In this document: positions 5,526 to 5,712 of the stretch, in pieces
Layout: every line of letters begins with the position of its first letter
Numbering within the stretch: the first letter of the stretch is position 1
Assembly (NCBI GenBank): GCA_003233615.1
Contig: QIMB01000252.1
Coordinates: forward strand, 1-5,712
Source of the DNA: Nitrospirota bacterium
Lineage (GTDB): Bacteria > Nitrospirota > Nitrospiria > Nitrospirales > UBA8639
Direction of reading: 5' to 3'
Length of the DNA stretch: 5,712 nt
Notes under the pieces: generated by a model
The model's database searches: none
What the model was told of the DNA's origin: nothing
Seen by the model: only the letters and a program-made list of their open reading frames with translations
Position numbers and translations under genes: made by a program

Positions 5526-5692
5526 AAAGTACGGGCGACACGATAACAGAAGCGGCTGAAGATGCTAAAGGCGCTATGTCAGACGCTGTGGACAGTACAG
5601 GCGAGGCAATGAACAATGCGGCTGAAAGCGCGGGAGACGCACTTAATAATGCAGGAGAGGCTGCTTCTGAAGCCGTCGGGCTTAAAGATTAA
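5522..5692 (+). CDS. Hendecad-repeat (LEA-like) protein, or 3' part of the split lipoprotein
   Basis: The frame encodes 56 residues, overlaps the lipoprotein stop by ATGA and lies in the -1 frame relative to it. It is built of 11-residue repeats starting at Ala11, Ala22, Ala33 and Ala44. Repeat position 1 is always Ala, position 3 acidic, position 8 always Ala and position 9 Met, Leu or Val. This pattern predicts an amphipathic, right-handed coiled or membrane-associating helix, as in LEA-like and stress proteins. Just upstream in the same frame, codons for Gly-Asp-Ala extend the repeat past the ATG, with the Ala filling position 1. That favours a broken longer gene. Against it, a strong internal Shine-Dalgarno (5511-5518) supports coupled translation. 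It has no signal sequence of its own. No terminator is visible before the window ends. Confidence 0.55.
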   Translation: MKSTGDTITEAAEDAKGAMSDAVDSTGEAMNNAAESAGDALNNAGEAASEAVGLKD

Positions 5693-5712
5693 ATCCACAG
5701 TCGCGAACAGAC

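Overview
The window carries three confident minus-strand genes. They encode an ANKH/MATE-like membrane protein, glutaminyl-tRNA synthetase (glnS), and a small protein related to the N-terminal domain of DUF4268-type proteins that appears to have lost its nuclease residues. A plus-strand lipoprotein locus near the right edge is split into two overlapping small reading frames. The start of a fourth minus-strand gene may lie at the extreme left edge. The spacing, divergent promoters and a restriction-free, phage-free context look like an ordinary bacterial chromosome. I saw no CRISPR array, tRNA or rRNA.

The organism is a Gram-negative-type bacterium with Shine-Dalgarno-led genes and a lipobox lipoprotein. 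A Nitrospirota (Nitrospira-like) source is my best guess. It rests on the style of the palindromic repeat at 1578-1702, which resembles dispersed repeats I associate with that group, and on the combination of genes. No marker gene here proves it.

Layout from left to right. 1-94: a candidate minus-strand promoter, ribosome binding site and first codons of a gene that continues off the window. 95-1423: the membrane protein. 1424-2090: a 667-base gene-free stretch unusually rich in inverted repeats. It holds a MITE-like palindromic repeat ending in a plus-strand terminator, an adjoining nested inverted repeat, and a row of three stem-loops ending in a minus-strand T-run, which may be the structured 3' end of the glnS transcript or a small RNA. 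2091-3812: glnS. 3813-4217: gene-free, with two inverted repeats in the glnS leader. 4218-4907: the DUF4268-N-like protein. 4908-5372: the divergent control region, with a sigma70-type promoter for the rightward lipoprotein. 5373-5692: the lipoprotein and an overlapping 11-residue-repeat protein.

The three minus-strand genes are separated by roughly 400 to 670 bases and show no operon logic, so they are probably transcribed independently. GlnRS supplies Gln-tRNA(Gln) by the direct route. The other genes have no visible pathway link to it. The points most worth a second look are the loss of nuclease residues in the 4218-4907 protein, the broken hendecad-repeat lipoprotein, and the tandem stem-loops downstream of glnS.
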